Assembly (NCBI GenBank): GCA_002309875.1
Contig: DBYM01000009.1
Coordinates: forward strand, 32,210 to 44,689
DNA from: Cyanobacteria bacterium UBA1186
Lineage (GTDB): Bacteria; Cyanobacteriota; Vampirovibrionia; Gastranaerophilales; Gastranaerophilaceae
Direction of reading: 5' to 3'
DNA length: 12,480 nucleotides
Below are positions 6,978 through 12,480 of this stretch, piece by piece. Each line of letters begins with the position of its first letter. The stretch's first letter is position 1. The position numbers were made by a program, and so were the translations under genes. Under the pieces are notes generated by a model. The model searched no databases. It saw nothing but the letters and a program-made list of their open reading frames with translations, and was not told the DNA's origin.

Positions 6978-7129
6978 TTGATTACCTTCAATCTATATAT
7001 TTTTATTAATGCTCTTTTCCCTAAAATCAAATTTTAAAACGAAACAATCTTCTTATGACACTAATATAGCACAATAATCGGAAATTGTAAAAATCGATTT
7101 CAAGTTACACGGATATTTTGACTTACCGT

Positions 7130-8548
7130 CTATGCTTTGGCGCCTACTGCTTTGTAATAGTTAATATAATCAATCATGCAGTCAAACTGACTTGAGTAAA
7201 CCATTCTGTTTACGTTAAGCAGATTTTCTTTCATCTGTTCCAAATCGAGCCTTGAAATAATACCTTCGTCATATTTCATCTGAGTAAGTTCAAAATCCTT
7301 CTCTTCAAGGGTTTTAATCTCTTTCTGTTTGGCTAATTTCTCTTTGTCCATGTTCACCGCAACAAGAGAATCATTTACCTCCTGCATTGAAGTAAGATTA
7401 ACCTTTTCGTAGTTTTTTAAACTCTTTTCATAAGCAATCTTTTTGTATTTCAGGTTAGCAATAGTCCTTCCGCCCGTAAACAGACTCTGCATTATGCCTC
7501 CGCCAATACCCCAAAGCATATTGGAAGTTGTCAGGAGACTGCCGAATTCCTTTGAATTAAAAATCACACCGCCACCAAGTTTGATGGAAGGAAGGCATTC
7601 CTTACGTGCAACTCTGACATCAATCCCCGCCTTTTCAAGCATTTTTTCCGCCTTCATATAATCAGGCCGCTGCATAATAACTTCCGAACTTACATATTCG
7701 GGAATTTCGCCGTTATATGCCAAATCCCGCCAATTTATCCTCTTATAATCTTCAATATTATTGGGACTGTCACCAATCAGCACCGCAAGCATGTTCAGCA
7801 ATTGCGTTCTCTGCTTCTTAATCTCCGTTAAATCAGTAACACCCAATACATAGTTTTTATTTGCCCTTACTAAATCGGAAGCCGATGCCAACCCCTCTCT
7901 GTTAGAAATATTCATCATCTCATAAATATCTTTGCGCAGTGCGACAATCTCAGTCTGCAAATCAACCAAAGCATCAAGGCGGACAATGTTAATGTATGCC
8001 GTTCCTACGGCAGACGCCATCGCAATATATGCAGCCCTTTCATCAATAATCGAAGCCTCATACAACTTTCTCGCAGAAGTTGTTTTATTATGGTTTTTCC
8101 CGAACAAATCTAGTTCGTAATTCGCAATTATAGGCAATCCGTAAGTGTCCTCTGTTTTACCCATGAGATTGCCGTATGCCGGAGCAAAACCCGCAACAAC
8201 CGAAGGCATCTCGGCAGAACGCTGCATTACAACCTGCTGATAAAATCCCTCAATATTCAGTGTTGCAATTTTTAAATCTTTGTTATTCTCAATTGCTCTT
8301 GCAATATAATCGTTTAAAATTTCATCATTAAACCCCGCCCACCAATCAAGATTAATATATTCATACTTGTTATTTGTGCGGGTAATTTTGGTTGATTTCT
8401 TCTTCTCGGCCTTTGCCTTCATGCCGTTTTTTAAAGCCTGCGCCCTAACTGTTCCGGCATTATAACCCGTATTCTCTATCGCAATAACCGGTGCCGTATA
8501 AGACAATGCCAAAGACACAATTACCGCTAATGATAAAATCTTATTCAT
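7130..8548 (-). CDS. TolC-family outer-membrane efflux channel
   Basis: A 472-residue outer-membrane factor of tripartite efflux or secretion systems. A signal peptide (1-23, MNKILSLAVIVSLALSYTAP, with likely cleavage after VIA) lacks a lipobox, so it is not a lipoprotein like many NodT members. A linker rich in Lys (about 40-60) is followed by LDWWAGFNDEILNDYI, the NodT-type start, and two repeats of the long alpha-helical barrel: the AMASAVGTAYINIVRLDALVDLQ region (split here at about 178-200) and FELTQMKYDEGIISRLDLEQ near the C-terminus. The start has GGAG about 11 nt upstream, with a short overlapping ATGACATATAAATGA mini-frame between them. The gene is divergent from marR and the EmrA-like adaptor, which probably supplies its partner, and shares their operator. 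Confidence 0.88.
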   Translation of the reverse strand: MNKILSLAVIVSLALSYTAPVIAIENTGYNAGTVRAQALKNGMKAKAEKKKSTKITRTNNKYEYINLDWWAGFNDEILNDYIARAIENNKDLKIATLNIEGFYQQVVMQRSAEMPSVVAGFAPAYGNLMGKTEDTYGLPIIANYELDLFGKNHNKTTSARKLYEASIIDERAAYIAMASAVGTAYINIVRLDALVDLQTEIVALRKDIYEMMNISNREGLASASDLVRANKNYVLGVTDLTEIKKQRTQLLNMLAVLIGDSPNNIEDYKRINWRDLAYNGEIPEYVSSEVIMQRPDYMKAEKMLEKAGIDVRVARKECLPSIKLGGGVIFNSKEFGSLLTTSNMLWGIGGGIMQSLFTGGRTIANLKYKKIAYEKSLKNYEKVNLTSMQEVNDSLVAVNMDKEKLAKQKEIKTLEEKDFELTQMKYDEGIISRLDLEQMKENLLNVNRMVYSSQFDCMIDYINYYKAVGAKA

Positions 8549-8569
8549 TTATATGTCATCTCCAAGTAC

Positions 8570-8598
8570 TTGATTTTTTATGACAACAATGATAACAT
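8570..8598 (+). promoter_or_regulatory. candidate marR-emrA promoter
   Basis: TTGATT (8570-8575), 17-nt spacer, TAACAT (8593-8598). Each box matches 4 of 6 consensus bases. The expected start, near 8605, falls inside the palindromic operator at 8604-8619, so bound repressor would block initiation. The -10 overlaps that of the divergent channel promoter. Confidence 0.4.
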
Positions 8599-8617
8599 AG
8601 ATGTGTTGCAAATGCAA
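8589..8617 (-). promoter_or_regulatory. candidate promoter of the TolC-family gene
   Basis: On the minus strand: TTGCAT (plus 8612-8617), spacer of exactly 17 nt, TATCAT (plus 8589-8594, 5 of 6). The -35 lies within the right half of the palindrome at 8604-8619, so a repressor there would exclude RNA polymerase. The predicted leader is about 34 nt. Confidence 0.48.
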
Positions 8618-8619
8618 CA
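8604..8619. promoter_or_regulatory. palindromic MarR operator between tolC-like gene and marR
   Basis: TGTTGCA-AA-TGCAACA is a perfect 7-bp inverted repeat with a 2-bp centre, the size and symmetry typical of MarR-dimer sites. A further half site TGCAACA recurs in direct orientation at 8629-8635, 16 bp on. The palindrome covers the -35 of the channel promoter and the predicted start of marR transcription. The operator role is inferred from symmetry and position next to a marR gene. Confidence 0.62.
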
Positions 8620-8654
8620 TGTATTTTTTGCAACAGGAAAGGGTTGAGGATAAT

Positions 8655-9125
8655 ATGACAACTTCTTCAATTAGGGAACATTATACTGATACAATTTTTT
8701 ACCAGATTGAACTGACTGCAAAATATTGTAAATTATTGGGACAGCAGTCTTTTGAAAAATTCAAACTCGGAATATCGCTTGAAGAATTCACTGTCCTTGA
8801 CGTTTTGACAATGAATGAATCCCTCTGTCAGAGAGATATCGCAAAACTGATTCTTAAAGACAGAGCCAATACGGGAAAACTCCTCGATTCTCTGGCCAAT
8901 AAAAAATACATTACAAGAGATTTAACCATAAAAAATAACCGCCCGGTTAAAATGGTTAAAATTACGGACGAAGGTATTAAAAAAATCAATGAAGTCGCCG
9001 ACAAAATCAGGCCGAATTACAATCTTGTCAGAGAAAAAATCAAGACAAGAAACATTGCCAAAGTCGGAGACTTACTTAAAGAATTGAGAAATATATTAAA
9101 TGAAACAATAGAAATACAAATATAG
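8655..9125 (+). CDS. MarR-family transcriptional regulator
   Basis: A 156-residue dimeric winged-helix regulator. Helix 1 and part of the dimer interface are at about 8-36. The winged helix runs from about 42 to 103: LEEFTVLDVL, then the HTH with CQRDIAKLILKD and recognition helix RANTGKLLDSLANKKYITR (70-88), a wing with NNRPVKMVKITDEG (94-107), and a long C-terminal helix. The family usually represses its own operon and is released by small phenolic or drug-like ligands. An earlier in-frame ATG at 8601 would add 18 residues, but it lies in the operator and has no ribosome-binding site; GAGGA (8646-8650) supports 8655. It precedes the EmrA-like gene by 8 nt and diverges from the channel gene, so it probably controls both. 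Confidence 0.88.
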   Translation: MTTSSIREHYTDTIFYQIELTAKYCKLLGQQSFEKFKLGISLEEFTVLDVLTMNESLCQRDIAKLILKDRANTGKLLDSLANKKYITRDLTIKNNRPVKMVKITDEGIKKINEVADKIRPNYNLVREKIKTRNIAKVGDLLKELRNILNETIEIQI

Positions 9126-9133
9126 GTGAAAAA

Positions 9134-10117
9134 ATGAGCGAAGAACAAAAAGGAAATAAATTACATACAAAAAAATATTGGTTGATATTCGGGGTAGTTA
9201 TAGCGGTAATAGTTGCCGCATTTATGATACTTCAGGCACTTCAATACGAATCCACGGACGACGCTTATGTCGATACAACAACGGTTACCGTATCTCCGAA
9301 AGTCTCAGGGCAAATCGTTAAAGTACTTGTCGAGGATAACCAACCCGTTAAAGCAGGCGATGTTGTAGCAGTAATCGACAGAGTAGATTATCAGGTTAAA
9401 TTAGACCAGGCCACCGCAGCATACGAAAAAGCATTATTAAGTCAGCAAAATGCACGTGCAAACCTTAATGCCGCAAATTCGGATATTGAACTTGCCAAGA
9501 AAGATGTGGAAAGATATAAAAATCTTTATGAAGCCGGTGCAGTCTCAAAACAAACTCTTGATAAAGCAGTCAGGGACCTTGAATCCAAATTGGCAAAACA
9601 GATTTCTGCAGAGCAGGCAATTTTTTCATCTGACCCAAACAACGCATCAAAAGTGGCAGATGCTGATTTGAATGTACTAAAAGCACAAAAACAGGCCGCA
9701 GAACTTGCTTATGATTATACCGAAGTAAAGGCACCCATCGACGGAACTGTTTCCTCAAAAAGAGTGGAAGTCGGTATGCTGGTACAACCCGGCTCACCTT
9801 TATTTGTAATCGTTCCGAACAATGTATGGATTGTTGCAAACTTTAAAGAAACCCAAATAAAAGGAATGAAAAAGGGAACTCCCGTTGAAATAAAAATTGA
9901 CGCATACCCTAAAAAAGTATTCAAAGGCGAAGTAGATTCAATTCAGAGAGCATCAGGCGCGAAATCAAGCCTCTTCCCGCCTGAAAATGCAGTCGGCTCT
10001 TTCGTTAAAATAGTACAGAGAATACCTGTAAAAATAGTATTTACGGAAGAAATTGACCCTGAAGAATATTCAATAATTCCGGGAATGTCAGTCGTTCCCA
10101 AAGTAAAAATAAAATAG
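9134..10117 (+). CDS. EmrA/HlyD-type periplasmic adaptor of a drug efflux pump
   Basis: A 327-residue membrane-fusion protein. It has a short cytosolic N-terminus, one membrane segment (15-36), STDDAYVDT (40-48) typical of EmrA, a first lipoyl half SPKVSGQIVKVLVEDNQPVKAGD (54-76, split motif), a coiled-coil hairpin rich in Ala/Lys/Gln (about 85-195), a second lipoyl half with VKAPIDGTVSSKRVEVG (198-214), and a beta-barrel with NFKETQIKGM (236-245) and the EmrA-type LFPPENAVGSFVKIVQRIPV (280-299). The adaptor should bridge an inner-membrane MFS pump (EmrB type) and the TolC-like channel encoded divergently. AGGTG (9124-9128), overlapping the marR stop, serves as ribosome-binding site. No emrB-like gene follows: the next gene is a flavodoxin with its own promoter. 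Confidence 0.88.
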   Translation: MSEEQKGNKLHTKKYWLIFGVVIAVIVAAFMILQALQYESTDDAYVDTTTVTVSPKVSGQIVKVLVEDNQPVKAGDVVAVIDRVDYQVKLDQATAAYEKALLSQQNARANLNAANSDIELAKKDVERYKNLYEAGAVSKQTLDKAVRDLESKLAKQISAEQAIFSSDPNNASKVADADLNVLKAQKQAAELAYDYTEVKAPIDGTVSSKRVEVGMLVQPGSPLFVIVPNNVWIVANFKETQIKGMKKGTPVEIKIDAYPKKVFKGEVDSIQRASGAKSSLFPPENAVGSFVKIVQRIPVKIVFTEEIDPEEYSIIPGMSVVPKVKIK

Positions 10118-10126
10118 TATTCAGGA

Positions 10127-10155
10127 TTGCGGACATACTCTTTGTATGATAAAAT
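10127..10155 (+). promoter_or_regulatory. promoter of the flavodoxin gene with a small palindrome in the spacer
   Basis: TTGCGG (10127-10132), 17-nt spacer, extended -10 TGATAAAAT with the hexamer at 10150-10155. The spacer holds the inverted repeat CATAC-TCTTT-GTATG (10134-10148), a possible operator. Expected start near 10162. AAGGAG (10171-10176) is the ribosome-binding site for the ATG at 10186, 9 nt away; the in-frame GTG at 10180 is only 3 nt away. Confidence 0.5.
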
Positions 10156-10185
10156 GTGTACGTCTAGGATAAGGAGTGTGTGTAT

Positions 10186-10665
10186 ATGAAAAAAGCATTA
10201 GTCGTGTATTTCTCCGCAAGCGGAATTACTGCGGAGGTAGCAAGAAAGTTAGCCGATACCTTGCAGACGGAAACTTTTAAAATCGCCCCGGTTAAACCGT
10301 ATTCCGATGAGGATTTGGATTGGACAAACGGAAATTCAAGAAGTTCCGTTGAGATGAGAGATATGACAAGCCGTCCTGATATTGTAGATATCAAGGCTCC
10401 GATAGCGGATTACGACATTATTTTCATAGGATTTCCGATTTGGTGGTACAGAGAGCCGAGCGTCGTTGACACTTTCCTTGAGCAGTACGATTTTAAAGGA
10501 AAAACCATTGTTCCCTTCTGCACATCGGGAGGAAGCGGAATCGGAGAAACCTCGAAACGTATTGATACACTTACGGGAAACGTCGCAAAGGTCGATGCCG
10601 GAAAGAAATTCTCAGTCAGCGTATCCGCACAGGAACTTAAAACATGGGCCGAACAATTTGTCTAA
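10186..10665 (+). CDS. flavodoxin (short-chain, Flavodoxin_4 type)
   Basis: A 159-residue FMN-binding electron carrier. It starts MKKALVVYFSASGITAEVA: the FMN phosphate loop FSASGIT (9-15) stands where classical flavodoxins have S/T-x-T-G-x-T. The isoalloxazine-binding loops are FPIWWYREP (83-91) with the stacking Trp/Tyr residues, and CTSGGSGIGET (112-122). The middle insertion SDEDLDWTNGNSRSSVEMRD (40-59) is typical of the group often annotated flavodoxin or NAD(P)H-dependent FMN oxidoreductase in gut anaerobes. No signal peptide, so cytosolic. It could carry electrons to metabolic enzymes or act in oxidative-stress defence; the partner is not visible. It has its own promoter and does not appear to belong to the efflux operon. 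Confidence 0.87.
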   Translation: MKKALVVYFSASGITAEVARKLADTLQTETFKIAPVKPYSDEDLDWTNGNSRSSVEMRDMTSRPDIVDIKAPIADYDIIFIGFPIWWYREPSVVDTFLEQYDFKGKTIVPFCTSGGSGIGETSKRIDTLTGNVAKVDAGKKFSVSVSAQELKTWAEQFV

Positions 10666-10681
10666 AATTGCAAAATCGGGC

Positions 10682-10711
10682 TAAAATATCATAGCCGACA
10701 GGCTTATTTTA
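10682..10711 (+). terminator. bulged hairpin between flavodoxin and thioredoxin genes
   Basis: Outer arms TAAAATA (10682-10688) and TATTTTA (10705-10711) enclose inner arms AGCC (10693-10696) and GGCT (10701-10704) with tetraloop GACA; TCAT (10689-10692) is a one-sided bulge. It lies 17 nt after the flavodoxin stop. There is no T run on the plus strand, so it may be a weak terminator, an mRNA-stabilising 3' structure or a regulatory element. Confidence 0.4.
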
Positions 10712-10719
10712 ACAAATAT

Positions 10720-10725
10720 TATAAT
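10720..10725 (+). promoter_or_regulatory. -10 box upstream of the thioredoxin-ccdA operon
   Basis: A perfect TATAAT, 37 nt before the thioredoxin ATG, in a very AT-rich stretch. The best -35 candidate, CCGACA (10695-10700), is at a 19-nt spacing and lies in the loop side of the hairpin. The leader would hold AAGGAG (10750-10755), 7 nt before the ATG at 10763. Confidence 0.4.
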
Positions 10726-10762
10726 GTTATATTCTGTGATAGACTAAAGAAGGAGATTTATC

Positions 10763-11158
10763 ATGAATAAAAACATTATCACAATTTTACTTATCTTTTT
10801 GGTACCGCTTTTTGCATATTGGACTCTGACCAAGGATAAATCCGTATCAACTCTTCCGACTGCAGCCTTTTCAGGTCCGCAGATTATTAAATTTTCTTCC
10901 CCTATGTGCTATGAGTGTCAGGAATTGGAAAAAATCTTCGAAGAAGTTTATCCGAATTATGCAAATAAAGTTACACTGAGAAAAATTGACGTTACAAGCA
11001 GAGACAAAGAAACAAAAAAATTAATAAAAGAGTATAAAATAAAACTCGTTCCGACCTGCGTATTTATAGATGGAAACGGGCATGTAACAAGACAGGCCGA
11101 AGGTGCTATTCAGCCGCGCATATTGGAAAATTACATAAGGGAGCAACTGAATGGATAA
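10763..11158 (+). CDS. membrane-anchored thioredoxin-fold protein
   Basis: A 131-residue protein with an N-terminal hydrophobic anchor or uncleaved signal (5-21) and a periplasmic thioredoxin domain. The active site is C49-Y-E-C52 in FSSPMCYECQELEK, with the cis-proline at VP97T and the usual FIDGNG turn (101-106). Most classical thioredoxins carry CGPC; CYEC is a variant whose redox potential cannot be guessed. The ATG has an excellent ribosome-binding site. Its last codons overlap the ccdA-like gene by 8 bp, so the two proteins are probably made together. The likely role is accepting electrons from the CcdA-like transporter and reducing disulfides on the outer face of the inner membrane, as CcsX/ResA or TlpA do in cytochrome c maturation or other thiol pathways. 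The client is unknown. Confidence 0.85.
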   Translation: MNKNIITILLIFLVPLFAYWTLTKDKSVSTLPTAAFSGPQIIKFSSPMCYECQELEKIFEEVYPNYANKVTLRKIDVTSRDKETKKLIKEYKIKLVPTCVFIDGNGHVTRQAEGAIQPRILENYIREQLNG

Positions 11159-11852
11159 CCTTATCAGTATATTTTCCAACCCTGAACAAGCCTGGTATCT
11201 GCTTTTGGCAGGCTCATTTTTAGGCGGAATACTTGCATCTGTTTCTCCATGCTCGCTTGCTATGCTTCCGCTTATCGTTGGTTATGTCGGAGGGTATTCC
11301 AAAGAAACTCCTTTTGTAACATTTCTCCAATTATGTTGCTTTATCCTCGGTACGGCAATCGTATTTTCGGTGATAGGAATACTCTGCGCAATCACGGGAA
11401 CGGTCTTTGCTTCGGCATTAGGCGGATATTTTACTCTTATCATAGCCTCTTTGCTATTTGTAATGGGATTAAAACTATTCGGGCTTCTTGATTTTGAAAT
11501 CCCGACAATAATAAAGGCAATGCCGCAAAACAAGCATAATTCAATCTTCCTCTACCCTGTACTTTTGGGTATAACTTTTGCACTTGCAGGAACACCATGC
11601 TCGACACCCATTCTTGCAGGAATAATGGCATTTGCTGCAATAGGTAAAAATGTGGGACTTGCAATCCTTATGCTGTTCCTGTTTGCAATAGGTCAGGGCG
11701 TCATACTGATAATTGCAGGACTGTTTACTTCGGGACTGAAAAATCTGAAATCCATGGCTGCTGTTGCAGAATTACTTTTAAAAGTTAGCGGAGCATTATT
11801 GATTGCAGTTTCTATATTCCTTTATTGGAAAGTGTTTTCACCATTACTTTAA
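11151..11852 (+). CDS. ccdA: CcdA/DsbD-type thiol-disulfide transporter
   Basis: A 233-residue protein with six predicted membrane segments (about 14-40, 57-80, 87-112, 133-160, 168-192, 204-227). The two half-repeats each carry the conserved cysteine of the family: SPCSLAMLP with C34 in the first and GTPCSTPIL with C150 in the fourth segment. These cysteines carry electrons from cytosolic thioredoxin across the inner membrane. The protein is the short CcdA form, without the alpha and gamma domains of full DsbD; the thioredoxin gene overlapping its start can supply the periplasmic partner. AGGGAG upstream, inside the thioredoxin gene, can serve as ribosome-binding site. No cytochrome c maturation gene is seen in the window, so the end use of the electrons is open. 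Confidence 0.9.
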   Translation: MDNLISIFSNPEQAWYLLLAGSFLGGILASVSPCSLAMLPLIVGYVGGYSKETPFVTFLQLCCFILGTAIVFSVIGILCAITGTVFASALGGYFTLIIASLLFVMGLKLFGLLDFEIPTIIKAMPQNKHNSIFLYPVLLGITFALAGTPCSTPILAGIMAFAAIGKNVGLAILMLFLFAIGQGVILIIAGLFTSGLKNLKSMAAVAELLLKVSGALLIAVSIFLYWKVFSPLL

Positions 11853-11867
11853 AAAAATGAACAATAT

Positions 11868-11879
11868 GAAATTAATTTC
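11868..11879. repeat. 12-bp perfect palindrome in the ccdA to His-rich gene gap
   Basis: GAAATTAATTTC reads the same on both strands, 16 nt after the ccdA stop. It may be an operator for the downstream gene; CATAAT (11886-11891) follows as a possible -10. In DNA this AT-rich such palindromes also arise by chance. Confidence 0.3.
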
Positions 11880-11931
11880 GTTTAACATAATGTAAGAGGA
11901 TAAAAACAAACTTAAAATAGGAGAATTAATT

Positions 11932-12267
11932 ATGACAGAAGAAAATTTGAATGTAGAAGAAAAAGAATGTAAGTGCTTTTGCCGTTCAGAAGGTGTTAAA
12001 AAGTTCGTTATTGTTGCGGCAGGAACTTTTGTAGGTGTATTTTGTGCTTTAAGCCTGTTTGCAGCACTTCACAGACCGCCAATGGCACCTTGTCCTTTCC
12101 ACGGAATGGGAATGAGACCGCCTATTCATCACGGTTATCATTTTAAAGGCCCGAAAGGCGGATTTGATTACAAAATGATTAAAAAAGGTCATTTTGAAAA
12201 ACAAATTCCGAACGGTCCGGAAAGAGCACCGTTTGAAGGACCCAAGCCCGAAAGAGCAGACAAATAA
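11932..12267 (+). CDS. small His/Pro-rich single-pass membrane protein, function unknown
   Basis: A 111-residue protein with no family that I recognise. The N-terminus is acidic with a cysteine cluster C13-K-C15-F-C17 and a basic edge (RSEGVKK), then one membrane segment (24-46). The tail is rich in His, Met, Pro, Gly and Phe: H47, H57, H66, H67, H70 and H87, with MAPCPFHGMGMRPP (51-64) in the middle. Charge distribution is weakly in favour of a cytosolic N-terminus and an outside tail. The composition suggests binding of a soft or transition metal, possibly copper or nickel, but this is inference. AGGAG (11919-11923) lies 8 nt before the ATG. It follows the thioredoxin-ccdA pair by 79 bp and ends before a strong hairpin, so it may be the last gene of that unit or have its own promoter. 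Confidence 0.7.
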   Translation: MTEENLNVEEKECKCFCRSEGVKKFVIVAAGTFVGVFCALSLFAALHRPPMAPCPFHGMGMRPPIHHGYHFKGPKGGFDYKMIKKGHFEKQIPNGPERAPFEGPKPERADK

Positions 12268-12298
12268 GCCTGTTGTTTCGTTGAGGAGGTAAATTTAT

Positions 12299-12328
12299 AA
12301 GGCGGGTTTGCTAATGCAAACCCGCCTT
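12299..12328 (+). terminator. strong hairpin terminator after the His-rich gene
   Basis: A perfect 13-bp stem, arms AAGGCGGGTTTGC (12299-12311) and GCAAACCCGCCTT (12316-12328), loop TAAT. The sequence after it is GATATTT, so the T tail is poor and the flanking A/T pairs are part of the stem. Position 31 nt after a stop codon supports a terminator or a stable 3' end for the transcript. Confidence 0.8.
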
Positions 12329-12373
12329 GATATTTACGCAAGAATTGACGATTTACTTGAATTTAAAAAATGT

Positions 12374-12398
12374 TTGTGTGAGAATATTTCTCGTACAA
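12374..12398 (+). repeat. long imperfect inverted repeat before the tRNA
   Basis: Arms TTGTGTGAGAA (12374-12384) and TTCTCGTACAA (12388-12398) flank a TAT loop. All 11 positions can pair in RNA if two G-U pairs are allowed. It is followed by TTTAAT, so it may be a second terminator. It also overlaps TACAAT (12394-12399), a possible -10 for the tRNA, so an operator role cannot be excluded. Confidence 0.4.
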
Positions 12399-12415
12399 TT
12401 TAATAGTGGATTTAT

Positions 12416-12480
12416 GGCAAGGTAGCTCAGTTGGTGAGAGCGCGCGGCTCATACCCGCGAGGTCGAGAGTTCGAATCTCT
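12416..12480 (+). tRNA. tRNA-Met (CAU anticodon), 3' end beyond window
   Basis: A cloverleaf can be read from GGCAAGG (acceptor 5' strand, 12416-12422), D arm GCTC/GAGC (12425-12428 and 12438-12441), anticodon arm CGCGG/CCGCG (12443-12447 and 12455-12459) with loop CTCATAC and anticodon CAT at 12450-12452, variable loop AGGTC, and T arm GAGAG with loop TTCGAAT. The last T-stem base and the acceptor 3' strand are cut off. The anticodon stem lacks the three G-C pairs of initiator tRNA, so this is elongator Met, or tRNA-Ile2 if the C34 is modified to lysidine; the sequence resembles elongator Met more. Confidence 0.9.

Noticed and set aside
7060..7129. Search for a terminator after the TolC-family gene (minus strand), including AATCG/CGATT and AAATCGATTT
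   Set aside because: Stems are 4-5 bp or have no loop, and no T run follows, so nothing could be called.
8601..8654. Upstream in-frame ATG that would extend the MarR protein by 18 residues
   Set aside because: It lies in the operator and predicted transcript start, has no ribosome-binding site, and the added Cys-rich residues do not fit the family; GAGGA supports 8655.
9570..9924. Antisense open frames inside the adaptor gene, and similar ones inside the MBL, TolC and CcdA genes
   Set aside because: They overlap well-supported genes, show no recognisable motif and have no ribosome-binding site; they follow from codon bias on the other strand.
1..12480. CRISPR array, insertion sequence, prophage, toxin-antitoxin or defence system
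   Set aside because: No repeat-spacer pattern, transposase, integrase, terminal inverted repeats or defence-type domain could be seen in any reading frame.

Overview
The window is an AT-rich stretch from a diderm bacterium. The outer-membrane TolC-family channel, the periplasmic adaptor, the exported enzymes and the periplasmic thiol-redox genes all imply a Gram-negative-type envelope. Low GC, short intergenic gaps, a glutathione-synthetase-like gene and a MEMO1-AMMECR1 fusion would fit a gut non-photosynthetic cyanobacterial relative (Gastranaerophilales/Vampirovibrionia). That placement is an impression from style and gene content; no marker gene here proves it. Apart from the tRNA and one partial gene, the content is protein-coding with gaps under about 155 bp.

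Layout. 1-257 (-): 5' part of a glutathione-synthetase-like gene, divergent from 353-2832 (+), a tight three-gene operon of an exported calcineurin-like phosphoesterase, a cytosolic metallo-beta-lactamase-fold hydrolase and an exported TPR protein. 2944-4314 (+): a MEMO1-AMMECR1 fusion, converging with an 11-bp overlap on recF (4304-5386, -). recF diverges from bioD-rsmD (5475-6703, +). 6726-6977 (-): a small protein with a possible Sm-like fold. 7130-10117: a drug-efflux locus, with a TolC-family channel (-) divergent from marR and emrA-like genes (+) around a palindromic operator. 10186-10665 (+): a flavodoxin. 10763-12267 (+): a thiol-redox cluster of a membrane-anchored thioredoxin, a CcdA-like transporter and a His/Pro-rich membrane protein, ending in a strong hairpin. 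12416 to the end: a tRNA with anticodon CAU, cut by the window edge.

How the genes work together. The MarR protein probably represses both itself and the channel gene by binding a 7-2-7 palindrome between them. The channel and adaptor should form a tripartite pump, but no inner-membrane pump gene is present in the window. CcdA and the thioredoxin should carry reducing equivalents across the inner membrane to the periplasmic side. The His-rich protein after them may be a metal-binding client, but this rests on composition and position only. Two genes (353 and recF) have -35/-10 pairs whose predicted start points fall at or next to the ATG, suggesting leaderless transcripts. I see no insertion sequence, prophage, CRISPR array or defence locus.
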